From: Oscillospiraceae bacterium | Lineage (GTDB): Bacteria > Bacillota > Clostridia > Oscillospirales > Ruminococcaceae | Reading direction: 5' to 3' | Length of the DNA stretch: 64,000 nt | Assembly: GCA_022835495.1 (NCBI GenBank) | Contig: BQOK01000001.1 | Coordinates: forward strand, 372,001 to 436,000 | Part shown: one piece after another, positions 9,161-16,662 of the stretch | Layout: the number at the start of each line of letters is the position of its first letter | Numbering within the stretch: the first letter of the stretch is position 1 | Position numbers and translations under genes: made by a program | Notes under the pieces: generated by a model | Seen by the model: the letters and a program-made list of their open reading frames with translations, nothing else | Told to the model about the DNA's origin: nothing | The model's database searches: none

Positions 9161-9794
9161 TCGGCTGCCCCCCTTCACCGGCGGGCAGCGGGAATTCGCT
9201 GCCCGCAAGACCGTCCAGCTGATACAGGCTTTCCAGAACGTCCATATCTGCCGCAAGGCGCAGCAGGTCGGGGCTGTAAAGCTTTTCCTTCAATTTTTTC
9301 AGGGCGTTTTCCATCACGTCCAGAAAATTGAGGAATTCCTGCTGCATGGCGCTGGGCAGAACGCCGGCACCCTCGCATTTTACATAGTTGGCCAGCATCT
9401 GTTCGAACATGGGCAGGTAGTGGTTGAAAAATTTGGGAAGCTGCTTTTGGACCTGCCCGTTCTGCGCCGCAAGCGTTAAAATATCCTGGCACAACTGTAC
9501 GCATTCCTGCGATTCCTTGCGGGCGCCCGGCTGCGCCAGCGCAGCGGTAAGGCGGGCGGTATTGTCCACACGGGCCTGGGCGCCCTGCAGCAGCTCGCGG
9601 GCACCGGGATCCGCCGGCCGGCCGGCAGCGGCGGAGGCCGGCGACCAGAACAAAAGCGCGCAGAGCGCGGCGGCCGTGAGGGCCGCCGCCAAAAACAGCG
9701 CCAGACCCAGGCCCGCGCCGCCGTGGTACAGGGCAAGAAAAAGGGCGCCGCCCAGGCCGCCCGCCGCGGCGCCCAACAGAGTTTTGTTTTTCAT
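9147..9794 (-). CDS. XpaC-like (5-bromo-4-chloroindolyl phosphate hydrolysis family) membrane protein
   Basis: This 215-residue protein begins with two Gly/Ala-rich membrane segments (about 5-55). A helical cytoplasmic part follows, with LPKFFNHYLPMFEQMLANY, a match to the FLNYYLP-type core of the XpaC family, and a terminal SPDLLRLAADMDVLESLYQLDG that fits the family's DxxxEIxVLexLL end. The Bacillus member was named from a phosphatase-substrate screen, and no enzymatic activity is established. Relatives are often beside TelA toxic-anion-resistance genes, but none is present here. It starts an operon with the stalked protein at 7874. A GAGGGG ribosome site precedes the ATG. Confidence 0.6.
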   Translation of the reverse strand: MKNKTLLGAAAGGLGGALFLALYHGGAGLGLALFLAAALTAAALCALLFWSPASAAAGRPADPGARELLQGAQARVDNTARLTAALAQPGARKESQECVQLCQDILTLAAQNGQVQKQLPKFFNHYLPMFEQMLANYVKCEGAGVLPSAMQQEFLNFLDVMENALKKLKEKLYSPDLLRLAADMDVLESLYQLDGLAGSEFPLPAGEGGQPNETN

Positions 9795-9860
9795 AAAAGG
9801 CCCCTCGCTTTAAACAGATCGTTGTGCAAATGGGCGCGTTTCCGCCGCCCGTTTGTAATC

Positions 9861-9869
9861 AGTATAGCA
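9861..9869 (-). promoter_or_regulatory. Extended -10 promoter of the XpaC-like operon
   Basis: On the minus strand the sequence reads TGCTATACT, an extended -10 (TGn plus TATACT), about 66 nt before the start codon. No convincing -35 is visible. Confidence 0.45.
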
Positions 9870-9922
9870 TACCGGCATCCAAAAATCACCGGGCGGCGGG
9901 GAAAACGCCGCGAAAACAGTCG

Positions 9923-9961
9923 AAAAAAGCGGGGCCGCGCAGTGCTGCTGCGCGGCCCCGC
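9923..9961 (-). terminator. Terminator of the F420-ligase-like gene
   Basis: A 14-bp GC stem (GCGGGGCCGCGCAG and its complement around TGCTG) is followed on the minus strand by six T. It lies 26 nt past the stop of the gene at 9987. Confidence 0.85.
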
Positions 9962-9986
9962 CGGAAGGATGAACCGGGTGCGGGGA

Positions 9987-11186
9987 TTATTTGGTGTAGT
10001 TGTCGAAATAGCCCTGGATCAGGATGATGGGGGTGCCCTTGTCGCCGCTGCCGCTGGTGAGGTCGCACAGCGAGCCGATCAGGTCGGTGAGGCGGCGGGG
10101 GGTGGTGCCCTGGCTGGCCATGTTCCCGGTAAGGTTTTCGGCTTTCTGGTCCTTTTCCTCGATGGCCTTGCTGATGGCCGCTTTCAGGTCGGCGCCGGTC
10201 AGGTCGGCAAAATCGTTGTCGGCCAGGTATTTGAGCTTGAGCTCGTTGGGCGTGCCCTCGAGCCCCGGGGTGTAGGCGGGGCTGACGACGGGGTCGGCCA
10301 GCTCCCAGATCTTGCCCACAGGGTCCTTGAACGCGCCGTCGCCGTAAACCATGACCTCCACGTGCCTGCCGGTGGCTTCCAGCAGCATGGCCTGCACCTT
10401 TTCCACCAGCTCCTGGCAGTGGATGGGGAACAGCTTCACGGTTTCTTCGGTGGCCTTGTTGGAGCCCAGCAGGCCGTACTGATCGTTATAGCCGCTGCCG
10501 TTCACCGGGGCAGTCATGATCTCGTCCAGGCAGAACACGGCATCGGCGCCCGCGGCGGCGAGCAGGCGCTTGGTGCGCTTGCGGGTGTGGATGTCGCAGG
10601 TGAGCACGGACTTGGTGTAGCCCAGGATGGCCCGGGGGTCGTTGGCGAACACGATCTCGCATTCGGCGCCCGCGCCCTCGATCACGCTGCGGTAATAGTC
10701 CACATAGTCCACGCCGGTGAAGGTGTGCTTTTTATAGCCGAACAGCTCGCGGTAGCGGGCCTCGCTGAGCACGTCGCGCCAGGGGTCGACGCCCGCAGCG
10801 TCCAGCTCGTCCTCGGTGATGAGGTGGTTGCCCACCTCGTCGCTGGGGTAGCTGAGCATAAGCACGACCTTTTTGCAGCCCCCGGCAATGCCGCGCAGGC
10901 ATACGGCGAAACGGTTGCGGCTGAGGATGGGCCAAACCACGCCCACCGTGCCGCCGCCCAGCTTTTGCCGGACGTCGCCGGCAATATCTTGAATGGTGGC
11001 GTAGTTGCCCTGGCTGCGGGCCACCACCGCCTCGGTAATCCCGATCACGTCGCGGTCGCGCAGGGAAAAGCCTTCGCTTTCGGCTGCGGCCAGAACCGAG
11101 TCTACCACGATGCGGGCCATATCGTCGCCCTGCCGGATGATCGGGGCACGGACGCCCCGCGAAACGGTACCCACCAAACGCTCCAT
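9987..11186 (-). CDS. Coenzyme F420-0:L-glutamate ligase-like protein
   Basis: This 399-residue protein matches the CofE/FbiB ligase family by its N-terminal VGTVSRGVRAPIIRQGDD and RDVIGITEAVVARSQGNY, and by later blocks such as SYPSDEVGNHLI and NGSGYNDQYGLLGSN. In archaea and actinobacteria this enzyme adds glutamates to F420-0. Clostridia generally lack the pathway, and no other F420 gene is near, so the true substrate is probably different. Length fits the longer firmicute branch of the family. AAAGGAG lies 10 nt before the ATG. It is transcribed alone, from its own promoter at 11252-11280 to the terminator at 9923-9961. Confidence 0.75.
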   Translation of the reverse strand: MERLVGTVSRGVRAPIIRQGDDMARIVVDSVLAAAESEGFSLRDRDVIGITEAVVARSQGNYATIQDIAGDVRQKLGGGTVGVVWPILSRNRFAVCLRGIAGGCKKVVLMLSYPSDEVGNHLITEDELDAAGVDPWRDVLSEARYRELFGYKKHTFTGVDYVDYYRSVIEGAGAECEIVFANDPRAILGYTKSVLTCDIHTRKRTKRLLAAAGADAVFCLDEIMTAPVNGSGYNDQYGLLGSNKATEETVKLFPIHCQELVEKVQAMLLEATGRHVEVMVYGDGAFKDPVGKIWELADPVVSPAYTPGLEGTPNELKLKYLADNDFADLTGADLKAAISKAIEEKDQKAENLTGNMASQGTTPRRLTDLIGSLCDLTSGSGDKGTPIILIQGYFDNYTK

Positions 11187-11251
11187 ACTCTTTTTGCTCC
11201 TTTGCTCTTTAACGCTTCACTTGCAGCTGTGTGCAAAATTACAACAGTACC

Positions 11252-11280
11252 ATTATAGAGGAAAGGGGGGTGGATGTAAA
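11252..11280 (-). promoter_or_regulatory. Sigma-A type promoter for the F420-ligase-like gene
   Basis: The minus strand reads TTTACA (11275-11280), 17 nt, TATAAT (11252-11257). The start codon is 66 nt further on. Confidence 0.7.
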
Positions 11281-11307
11281 TACGTTTTTGCGCTGCCCGG
11301 CCACTTT

Positions 11308-11952
11308 TTATGTTGCCTCGGCGCGGGCCGGGGCGGGGAAAAACACCAGCTTGCCGCGCCGGGGGCCCATGCACAGCAAAGCGCGCAGGGCGGCCGCCTG
11401 TTTGGTAAGGCGGGGGCCGCGCGCGGGCTGGGCTGCGGCCGTGCGGGCGGCCTGCCGCTCAAAGCCCAGGTACAGGGAAAGAAAGCAGGCCAGGCGGTGC
11501 AGATCCTCCCACTGGGAGAACAGCGCCTCCAGCTGCTGCCTGTGCGGGAAGGCGAAGCGGCGGAGCAGCGCGTCCTCGAGCCGCTGCTCGCAGCAGAGCA
11601 AAGCGCGGTAAGCGGCCGGGCAGCGGGGGCTGGCCAGCCGGAACAGCTGCTCTTCCAGCAAATCGTCCACCCTGGGGGGCAGCGCGCCGCCCCGCGCCAG
11701 GGCCTGCCCGCGCTGCCCGGCCCGGCGCATCCCCAGGCGGGTGGCGGCGGCCACCAATCCGCGGGCGGCCAGCAAAAACGCGGCCCCGCCCGGCGGGAGC
11801 GCACGGCACAGCTGCCGAAGCTTCGCGGCGGCACACGCCCGGGCACCGGCCCAATCAAGGGCCGGATAATCGGCGGCAAGCGCCGCGATGGACCGCGCGG
11901 GCCGCGGGAACTTTTGGGCGGGAGGGGAACGGTGAGAGTGAGGGGCAGACAT
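11308..11952 (-). CDS. Hypothetical protein, helical, unknown function
   Basis: This 214-residue Ala/Arg/Leu-rich protein has an ATG preceded by AAGGAAGTG at good spacing, which favours this frame over the overlapping one at 11253-11879. It has no signal peptide. Cysteines are scattered (CCEQRLED, HRLACFLSLYL) and the overall pattern is amphipathic helices. I recognise no domain. It lies between DUF1846 and the F420-ligase-like gene, all on the minus strand, but the downstream gene has its own promoter. GC-rich DNA keeps several frames open, so the call rests mainly on the ribosome site. Confidence 0.5.
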   Translation of the reverse strand: MSAPHSHRSPPAQKFPRPARSIAALAADYPALDWAGARACAAAKLRQLCRALPPGGAAFLLAARGLVAAATRLGMRRAGQRGQALARGGALPPRVDDLLEEQLFRLASPRCPAAYRALLCCEQRLEDALLRRFAFPHRQQLEALFSQWEDLHRLACFLSLYLGFERQAARTAAAQPARGPRLTKQAAALRALLCMGPRRGKLVFFPAPARAEAT

Positions 11953-12146
11953 ATCGATTCACTTCCTTGTGCGATTGATGGCCGGGCCGAAAAAAGGGGG
12001 CGGCTCGGTGCACTCTATCATACACGCAGGCGCTGTCGGATACTGGCGAAGCTTGCCAGGGAGGCGTAAAAACAGGCAAAAACGTTTTGCTTTGGGTCAC
12101 AGGGCCGCGGAACAGGGCGCCCCCAGGGGGAAAAGGGCATAAAAGA

Positions 12147-12171
12147 GCGCCGCCCGGCTGCGGGGCGGCGC
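12147..12171 (-). terminator. Terminator of the DUF1846 gene
   Basis: A 9-bp stem (GCGCCGCCC and GGGCGGCGC) is followed on the minus strand by TCTTTTA, 16 nt past the stop. Confidence 0.65.
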
Positions 12172-12186
12172 GAAAAGGCGCAGAGC

Positions 12187-13668
12187 TTAGAAAAACAGAT
12201 CCTTGCTGGGGTAGACCGGCTCCATCGTAAGGCGCAGACCCAGCTTGCGCAGGGTGCCCTCGTCGCCGGTGTGCAGCATTTGGGTGGAATGCATGTCGCA
12301 GTCGCGCAGAAGGGGGATGGCGGCCAGGGCGCGGGCGGCCACCGGCGAGGTTGCCGCGCTGACGGCAAGGCCCGCCAGCACGTCGTCGACCTTGAGCACG
12401 CTGGAACGGCTGCCCAGGTAGTCGATCTTGAGGCGCAGCAGGGGCTTTAACACCTGCTCGCTGATGAGAAGGATATCGTCCTGAATGCCGGACAGGGCCT
12501 TGATGCTGTTCAGCACGGTGGCGCTGCAGGCGCTCATCAGGTCGCTGGCCTTGCCGGTGATGATGCGGCCGTCCGGCAGCTGCACGGCGGCGGCGGGGCA
12601 GCCCGCGACACGCTGCTTTTCCAGCGCGGGGGCCACCACGGCCCGGCCCTCGGCGGTAACGCCCAGCTGCTGCATAATGCTTTCGATTTTGTGCAACGAA
12701 TCCTCGCTGGCTTTGCCCTGCTTTGCCTCGCAGGCAGCCTTGTAGTAGCGGCGGAAGATCTCCTCGGTGGCGGCGCGGCGGACCACGGCGTCGTCTGAGA
12801 TGGCGTAGCCGGCCATGTTCACCCCCATATCGGTGGGGCTGCGGTAAAAATCCTTGTCGCCGGTGATGCGGGCCAGGATGGTCTGCACAATGGGAAAGGC
12901 CTCCACGTCCCGGTTGTAGTTCACAGTGGTCTCGCCGTAGGCTTCCAGGTGGAAGGGGTCGATCATGTTCACGTCGTTCAAGTCGGCGGTGGCGGCCTCG
13001 TAGGCAAGGTTCACCGGGTGCTTGAGAGGCAGGTTCCAGATGGGAAAGGTCTCGAACTTGGCATAGCCCGCCATGATGCCGCGCTTATATTCGTGGTATA
13101 CCTGCGAAAGGGCGGTGGCCAGCTTGCCGCTGCCAGGGCCCGGCGCGGTGAGCACCACCAGGGGCTTTGTGGTTTCGATGTAGGGGTTCGAGCCGTAGCC
13201 CTCGTCGCTGCAAATGTGGTCCACGGCCATGGGGTAGCCCGTAATGGGGCGATGGATGTAATTTGCGACCCCGCGCTCGGTGAGCTTTTTTGCAAAGCCG
13301 TCGGCCGCGGGCTGGCCGGTATATTGGGTGATCACCACGCTGTTTACCGCAATGTCCATGGCGTGGATGTCGTCGATGAGGCGCAGGACCTCCATGTCGT
13401 AGCTGATGCCAAGGTCCGCGCGCATTTTGGTTTTTTCAATGTCGCCCGCCGAGATGCAGAAGATGATCTCGGCCTTGTCGCGCAGTTCATGCAGCAGGCG
13501 GATCTTGCCGTTTACATCGAAGCCGGGCAGCACCCGGGCGGCGTGGTAATCGTCGAACAGCTTGCCGCCGAACTCCAGATACAGCTTGCCGCGGAACTGG
13601 TCGATGCGAGCAAGGATGTTTTCGGTCTGTTTGCGGATATAAAGGTCGTTGTCGAATCCGATCTCCAT
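12187..13668 (-). CDS. DUF1846 family protein
   Basis: This 493-residue protein carries the conserved DUF1846 opening (IGFDNDLYIRKQTENILARI, residues 3-22) and the glycine-rich VVLTAPGPGSGKLATALSQ near residue 170, a P-loop-like element. Later blocks EAYGETTVNYNRDVEAFP and YRSPTDMGVNMAGY are also typical. Length fits the family (about 490-500). These proteins are cytoplasmic, widespread in Clostridia and streptococci, and have solved structures but no agreed function. It is a single gene, followed by its own terminator. The start is the ATG with GGGGG upstream. Confidence 0.85.
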   Translation of the reverse strand: MEIGFDNDLYIRKQTENILARIDQFRGKLYLEFGGKLFDDYHAARVLPGFDVNGKIRLLHELRDKAEIIFCISAGDIEKTKMRADLGISYDMEVLRLIDDIHAMDIAVNSVVITQYTGQPAADGFAKKLTERGVANYIHRPITGYPMAVDHICSDEGYGSNPYIETTKPLVVLTAPGPGSGKLATALSQVYHEYKRGIMAGYAKFETFPIWNLPLKHPVNLAYEAATADLNDVNMIDPFHLEAYGETTVNYNRDVEAFPIVQTILARITGDKDFYRSPTDMGVNMAGYAISDDAVVRRAATEEIFRRYYKAACEAKQGKASEDSLHKIESIMQQLGVTAEGRAVVAPALEKQRVAGCPAAAVQLPDGRIITGKASDLMSACSATVLNSIKALSGIQDDILLISEQVLKPLLRLKIDYLGSRSSVLKVDDVLAGLAVSAATSPVAARALAAIPLLRDCDMHSTQMLHTGDEGTLRKLGLRLTMEPVYPSKDLFF

Positions 13669-13794
13669 GGATGAGCCCCCACACTTTTATAAATAATACA
13701 CTTTATAAAGGATACCACGCCCGCACAGCACAATGCAAGCCGCCCGGCCCCAAAAACAGGAAAAAACGCGGCGAAAAAAATTTCGGTTTGCCTC

Positions 13795-13823
13795 TTGATT
13801 TTTACAGGTGCCCATGCTATAAT
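13795..13823 (+). promoter_or_regulatory. Promoter of the tRNA-Val gene
   Basis: TTGATT (13795-13800), 17 nt, TATAAT (13818-13823), with TGC before the -10. The tRNA begins 13 nt later. Confidence 0.8.
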
Positions 13824-13835
13824 AAAACACGCTCT

Positions 13836-13912
13836 GGAGGATTAGCTCAGCTGGTTAGAGTGCCTGCATCACACGCAGGAAGTCTGGGGTTCGAGTCCCT
13901 AATTCTCCACCA
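13836..13912 (+). tRNA. tRNA-Val (anticodon CAC)
   Basis: The 77-nt gene folds as a full cloverleaf. The acceptor stem is GGAGGAT with ATTCTCC (one G-U pair), the D arm contains TAGCTCAGCTGG, the anticodon stem CCTGC/GCAGG encloses loop ATCACAC, and the T arm contains GGTTCGAGTCC. The anticodon CAC reads GUG (valine). The 3' CCA is encoded. Confidence 0.95.
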
Positions 13913-13917
13913 AAAAA

Positions 13918-13950
13918 AGCTTGCAGAAATTTCTGCAGGCTTTTTTCTTT
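13918..13950 (+). terminator. Terminator of tRNA-Val
   Basis: The hairpin AGCTTGCAGAAA with TTTCTGCAGGCT starts a few bases after the tRNA and is followed by TTTTTTCTTTT. Confidence 0.85.
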
Positions 13951-14212
13951 TCGAAATTTAAAGCCAGTGCCGCGCTTGGAACTTCCCCTGGTTCCTGCAC
14001 GCACAGATTGCAGCGGGAAAGGGATGAGAATAAAGCACACGCACGTTTTTTATAAGCTTGCGGCCAAGTTTTTTCCGTTGCCCGGAACGCCTTCAAAGCC
14101 CGGAAAATACAACGCGGTGCACTATAAAAAGCACAGACCAGAATTGCAAAAAATATATGTTTTTATCGAATTCAGTCGATTCGTGTAGAACAGCCTTATT
14201 TGTTTGGAAAAG

Positions 14213-14228
14213 ACGAACTGTAGTGCGT
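14213..14228 (+). promoter_or_regulatory. Operator-like site upstream of the first XRE gene
   Basis: ACGAACTGTAGTGCGT differs at two of 16 positions from the perfect palindrome upstream of the second XRE gene. It ends 48 nt before the ATG. The remaining DNA between the tRNA terminator and this site (about 13951-14212) holds no feature I can support. Confidence 0.5.
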
Positions 14229-14276
14229 AGACAATCTGGATAATTGACATATGATTCCCCTGAAAGGAGGAATATT

Positions 14277-14531
14277 ATGTCAATTCCGTCCAGTTTTTTT
14301 GAAGAGATCGTAAAGCGCCGCGAGGCGCTGGGCCTGTCGCAGGAGGAGGCGGCGTGGCAGTGCAAGCGCTCACGCCGCGGGTATCAAAAGATGGAAAGAA
14401 AGCACACTGTGCCTAGATTGGACGCCGCTTTGCGTTTGGCATACCTGCTGGGGATCAGCCTGGATGAGCTTGCCAAGAAAATGCACGAAGCCGAGGCCGC
14501 CGAAGCCGCACAGGAAGAAGCAACCGTGTGA
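14277..14531 (+). CDS. XRE-family HTH regulator (first of a convergent pair)
   Basis: This 84-residue protein has a helix-turn-helix of the Cro/C1 type at about residues 10-65 (IVKRREALGLSQEEAAWQC then KMERKHTVPRLDAALRLAYL). A short charged tail ends in QEEATV. The start codon follows AAAGGAGG at ideal spacing. It faces a paralogue of exactly the same length across a shared terminator; both begin MSI and end QEEATV. Small size and a self-like operator suggest autoregulation or cross-regulation. Its HTH is basic (CKRSRRGYQK), while the partner's is not, so the targets may have diverged. No toxin or phage gene is adjacent. Confidence 0.8.
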   Translation: MSIPSSFFEEIVKRREALGLSQEEAAWQCKRSRRGYQKMERKHTVPRLDAALRLAYLLGISLDELAKKMHEAEAAEAAQEEATV

Positions 14532-14569
14532 TGCGGGACGAAAACAAAAAGCGTGCCGGCAGCCAATCA

Positions 14570-14602
14570 AAACGCCCTGAGGCATATCGCCCCAGGGCGT
14601 TT
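14570..14602. terminator. Bidirectional terminator between the convergent XRE genes
   Basis: The stem AACGCCCTG / CAGGGCGTT is flanked by AAA on the left and TTT on the right, between two convergent stops. Confidence 0.7.
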
Positions 14603-14625
14603 GCAGCAGAGGGGAACCGACCGGC

Positions 14626-14880
14626 TTACACGGTGGCCTCTTCCTGCTGCGCCTGGCGCAGCTTTTCGGCGCGGAGCTCTTTTGCAAGCGTGTCCAGATC
14701 GAGGCTTAACGCGTGGGCGAGATAGATCAGGGTATCCAGCGACGGAAGGCTGTTCCCGTTTTCAAGCTCCTGGTAAGCCCGTGTGGAGATACTGCATTCC
14801 CCGGCAACATGTTCCTGAGTCAGGTGAAGCTGTTTTCGGCGCTCTTTGATGATTTTAGAAAAACTTTCATTAATTGACAT
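14626..14880 (-). CDS. XRE-family HTH regulator (second of a convergent pair)
   Basis: This 84-residue HTH protein has the classical motif RRKQLHLTQEHVAGECSIST followed by YQELENGNSLPSLDTLIYLA. The start is the ATG after AAAGGAGGG; an open extension to 14898 lacks a ribosome site. It is a paralogue of the gene at 14277. The leader between operator and start also matches: both read ACATA, then ATTCCC, then TGAAAGGAGG, then ATGTCAATT at matching spacing. The pair therefore looks like an inverted duplication of a whole regulator unit. Confidence 0.85.
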   Translation of the reverse strand: MSINESFSKIIKERRKQLHLTQEHVAGECSISTRAYQELENGNSLPSLDTLIYLAHALSLDLDTLAKELRAEKLRQAQQEEATV

Positions 14881-14930
14881 ATTATTCCCTCCTTTCACTG
14901 GGAATGGTATGTTAATTAATGGAAAAGTCC

Positions 14931-14946
14931 ACGAACTATAGTTCGT
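14931..14946 (-). promoter_or_regulatory. Palindromic operator-like site upstream of the second XRE gene
   Basis: ACGAACTATAGTTCGT is a perfect 16-bp palindrome 50 nt before the start codon. Its centre contains TATAGT, which could serve as the -10. A bound regulator would block transcription. Confidence 0.55.
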
Positions 14947-15070
14947 TTTTTCTCAAAAATTTTTTAAAAATGCCTGAAAAGATGAATTTTGAGGATGAGC
15001 GTTCACGCGGAAGGGTGCAATGATCCGGCTGAACCACCCGGCTGAGGCCCGGGTTTTCGTGCAGCAAGAA

Positions 15071-15100
15071 AAAGCGCCGGCCTGCTGGCCGGCGCTTTTT
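15071..15100 (-). terminator. Terminator of the pilin-like gene
   Basis: The stem AAAGCGCCGGCC / GGCCGGCGCTTT around TGCT lies 45 nt past the pilin stop. T runs exist on both strands. Confidence 0.75.
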
Positions 15101-15142
15101 CTGTTAATATTATTATAAAATAAAGAACTTTGAGCCAGGGGG

Positions 15143-15988
15143 CTAGGCGGGCGTGTCGGGCATTTGGTCGTAGACCGAATAGGTATAGTCAAAATCTTTT
15201 TTGGTGCTGCCGGTCTGCTGCTGCCCGGTATATTCGGCCCAGTCGGATTCGATGCGGCTGAAAACGTTATAGGTGCTGCTGTTCAGGGTGGCGGAGGTGA
15301 TGGTTATATAGCCTGCGGTGTAAGTTCCGTACCGGGAGTTGTAGCGCATGACCTTTACTTTTTGGCCCAGTGTGCAGGCGGAAATATCCACCGAGGACCA
15401 ATAAAGGTAATAGGCGCCCTTGCCGCCCAGAACGCCCTGCGCCTGGATGGACCAGCTCTGCATATCGCTGTCGCTCAGATCGAACCCCAGCGTTTCCAGG
15501 GCGGCGGTGACGTTGTTCAGATGGATCGGGTCGGTGCAGGTGGAATCCACAGTAAGGGTGCCGTTTTTGATGCGGTCGATGGTGGCCTGCACATCCGGGG
15601 CGTACCCGCTGCCGTTCAGCATATCGTCGACGCCGCCTGCAAAGTTGGAGCCATAGGTGTTGCCGTGCACCCGGCAATTCACCTGGATGGAGCCGCTGTG
15701 GCGAACCGCGCGGTAAGCGCCCCCCTGGGGGCAATGCCACTGGGCCGCGGCTGCCAGCGCCGCCAGTTCGCTGGCGCTGAAAACCCCGTCGCCCTGTTTT
15801 TGGGCCAATTCGTCGGCCTGGAGCTGCCGCAGCAGGCCCGCGCGCTGGGAGGCACACACGGTTTCCTGCGCCTTACCGATATAGCCGGTCATAGCAGGAA
15901 TCGCCGCCGCAGCCAGAACCGCCAGGATCACCAGCACCACGATCATCTCTACAAGGGTAAACCCTGGTTTTTGCCGCTTTCCGGCCAT
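15143..15988 (-). CDS. Type IV pilin-like protein with prepilin leader
   Basis: This 281-residue protein has a class III signal: a short basic leader MAGKRQKPG, cleavage before FTLVEM (Glu at +5), and a hydrophobic helix VVLVILAVLAAAAIPAMTGY. After prepilin peptidase cleavage it would be assembled into a pseudopilus or pilus. The roughly 250-residue C-terminal domain carries several Cys (VCASQR, HCPQGG, NCRVHG, STCTDP) and is larger than most major pilins. No assembly ATPase, platform protein or prepilin peptidase is nearby, so it is an orphan. RBS AAAAGGGG lies upstream. Confidence 0.75.
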   Translation of the reverse strand: MAGKRQKPGFTLVEMIVVLVILAVLAAAAIPAMTGYIGKAQETVCASQRAGLLRQLQADELAQKQGDGVFSASELAALAAAAQWHCPQGGAYRAVRHSGSIQVNCRVHGNTYGSNFAGGVDDMLNGSGYAPDVQATIDRIKNGTLTVDSTCTDPIHLNNVTAALETLGFDLSDSDMQSWSIQAQGVLGGKGAYYLYWSSVDISACTLGQKVKVMRYNSRYGTYTAGYITITSATLNSSTYNVFSRIESDWAEYTGQQQTGSTKKDFDYTYSVYDQMPDTPA

Positions 15989-16158
15989 GCACGCCGCCCC
16001 TTTTCCGCCGCAGAAACAGCCGCGCGCCGCGCGATTTCTGCGTTTCGTGTGATTTCGGCATCATTATATCACAAATACGGGCATTCGTGTGAAGCGGACC
16101 CTTCTTGTTGTGAGGGCGGCAAATCGCGGAAAGGGAGATTGAGTGTGCGGGGGACGTT

Positions 16159-16392
16159 TCAGGGCAGCTGGTCCAGCACGGCGTCCATAAAATGCGCCGG
16201 TTCCAGCTGGCCGCCGGTAAAGCGCCCGGCCAGCGCGCGGACAAAGCGCTCGTCCGGCGAAATGTCGGGGATGCTTTGGCACAGGGAAAGCCGGCCGTTT
16301 TGCAGTTGCCAGCAGTGGAGGCCAAAGGTTTCATAGCAGACCCCGTCCTCGCCGGGCAGGACCTCCGCAAAAGGCAGATACAGATAGTTCAC
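16159..16392 (-). CDS. DUF6514-like small protein
   Basis: A protein of about 77 residues starting at GTG. The pattern fits DUF6514 proteins of Clostridia: a strand pair ending YETFGLHCW, then IPDISPDERFVRALAGRF, then LEPAHFMDAVLDQLP. Their function is unknown. The GTG overlaps the TGA of an upstream 46-codon ORF (GTGA), and a G-rich site GGGAGGG lies 10 nt upstream, so coupling of the two is likely. The frame is open to 16623, but upstream codons have no ribosome site. It may be expressed from the same message as the small ORF. Confidence 0.6.
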   Translation of the reverse strand: MNYLYLPFAEVLPGEDGVCYETFGLHCWQLQNGRLSLCQSIPDISPDERFVRALAGRFTGGQLEPAHFMDAVLDQLP

Positions 16393-16529
16393 TTTGCTAC
16401 AACCCTCCCTTCTGCTTCTGCAAACCGGACGCCGGGAAAACCGCAATTCCCAGGCGGCGGGATCTTTGGCAGAAGTTCGGGAGGCGCGTAGGTGCCCGGT
16501 GCGGCTGTGCGCCAGCGCAGGGTATGCAT
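16389..16529 (-). CDS. 46-residue ORF coupled to the DUF6514 gene
   Basis: An ATG preceded by GGGAGGAGGG at 6 nt opens a 46-codon frame (MHTLRWRTAAPGTYAPPELL at its start) that ends in the GTGA overlapping the DUF6514 start. The peptide is basic and Pro/Gly-rich with one Cys and no membrane segment. Either it is a real small protein or its translation serves to open the next start. The strong ribosome site and the exact overlap support expression; I recognise no homologue. Confidence 0.45.
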   Translation of the reverse strand: MHTLRWRTAAPGTYAPPELLPKIPPPGNCGFPGVRFAEAEGRVVAK

Positions 16530-16609
16530 GACACTCCCTCCTCCCTTGAAATTTTATGCCAAAATTTCCCACGTTGCAACGAACTTTACTTCGTATCTGC
16601 CAAAAACAG

Positions 16610-16637
16610 GCAGGGCGCGGCAAAAGCCGCGCCCTGC
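16610..16637 (-). terminator. Terminator of the HxlR gene
   Basis: A 12-bp stem (GCAGGGCGCGGC with loop TTTT on the minus strand) is followed by CTGTTTTTGG, 26 nt past the stop. Confidence 0.8.
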
Positions 16638-16662
16638 TGAACGTTTCAAGAGCCCGATGCGC

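Noticed and set aside
11253-11879. Alternative 208-codon frame overlapping the unknown gene at 11308
   Set aside because: Arg/Pro/Trp-rich shadow composition and it runs through the mapped promoter at 11252-11280; the 11308-11952 frame has a better ribosome site.
13967-14188. Short plus-strand ORF after the tRNA
   Set aside because: No ribosome site and no protein-like pattern; overlapping frames on the minus strand are equally open.
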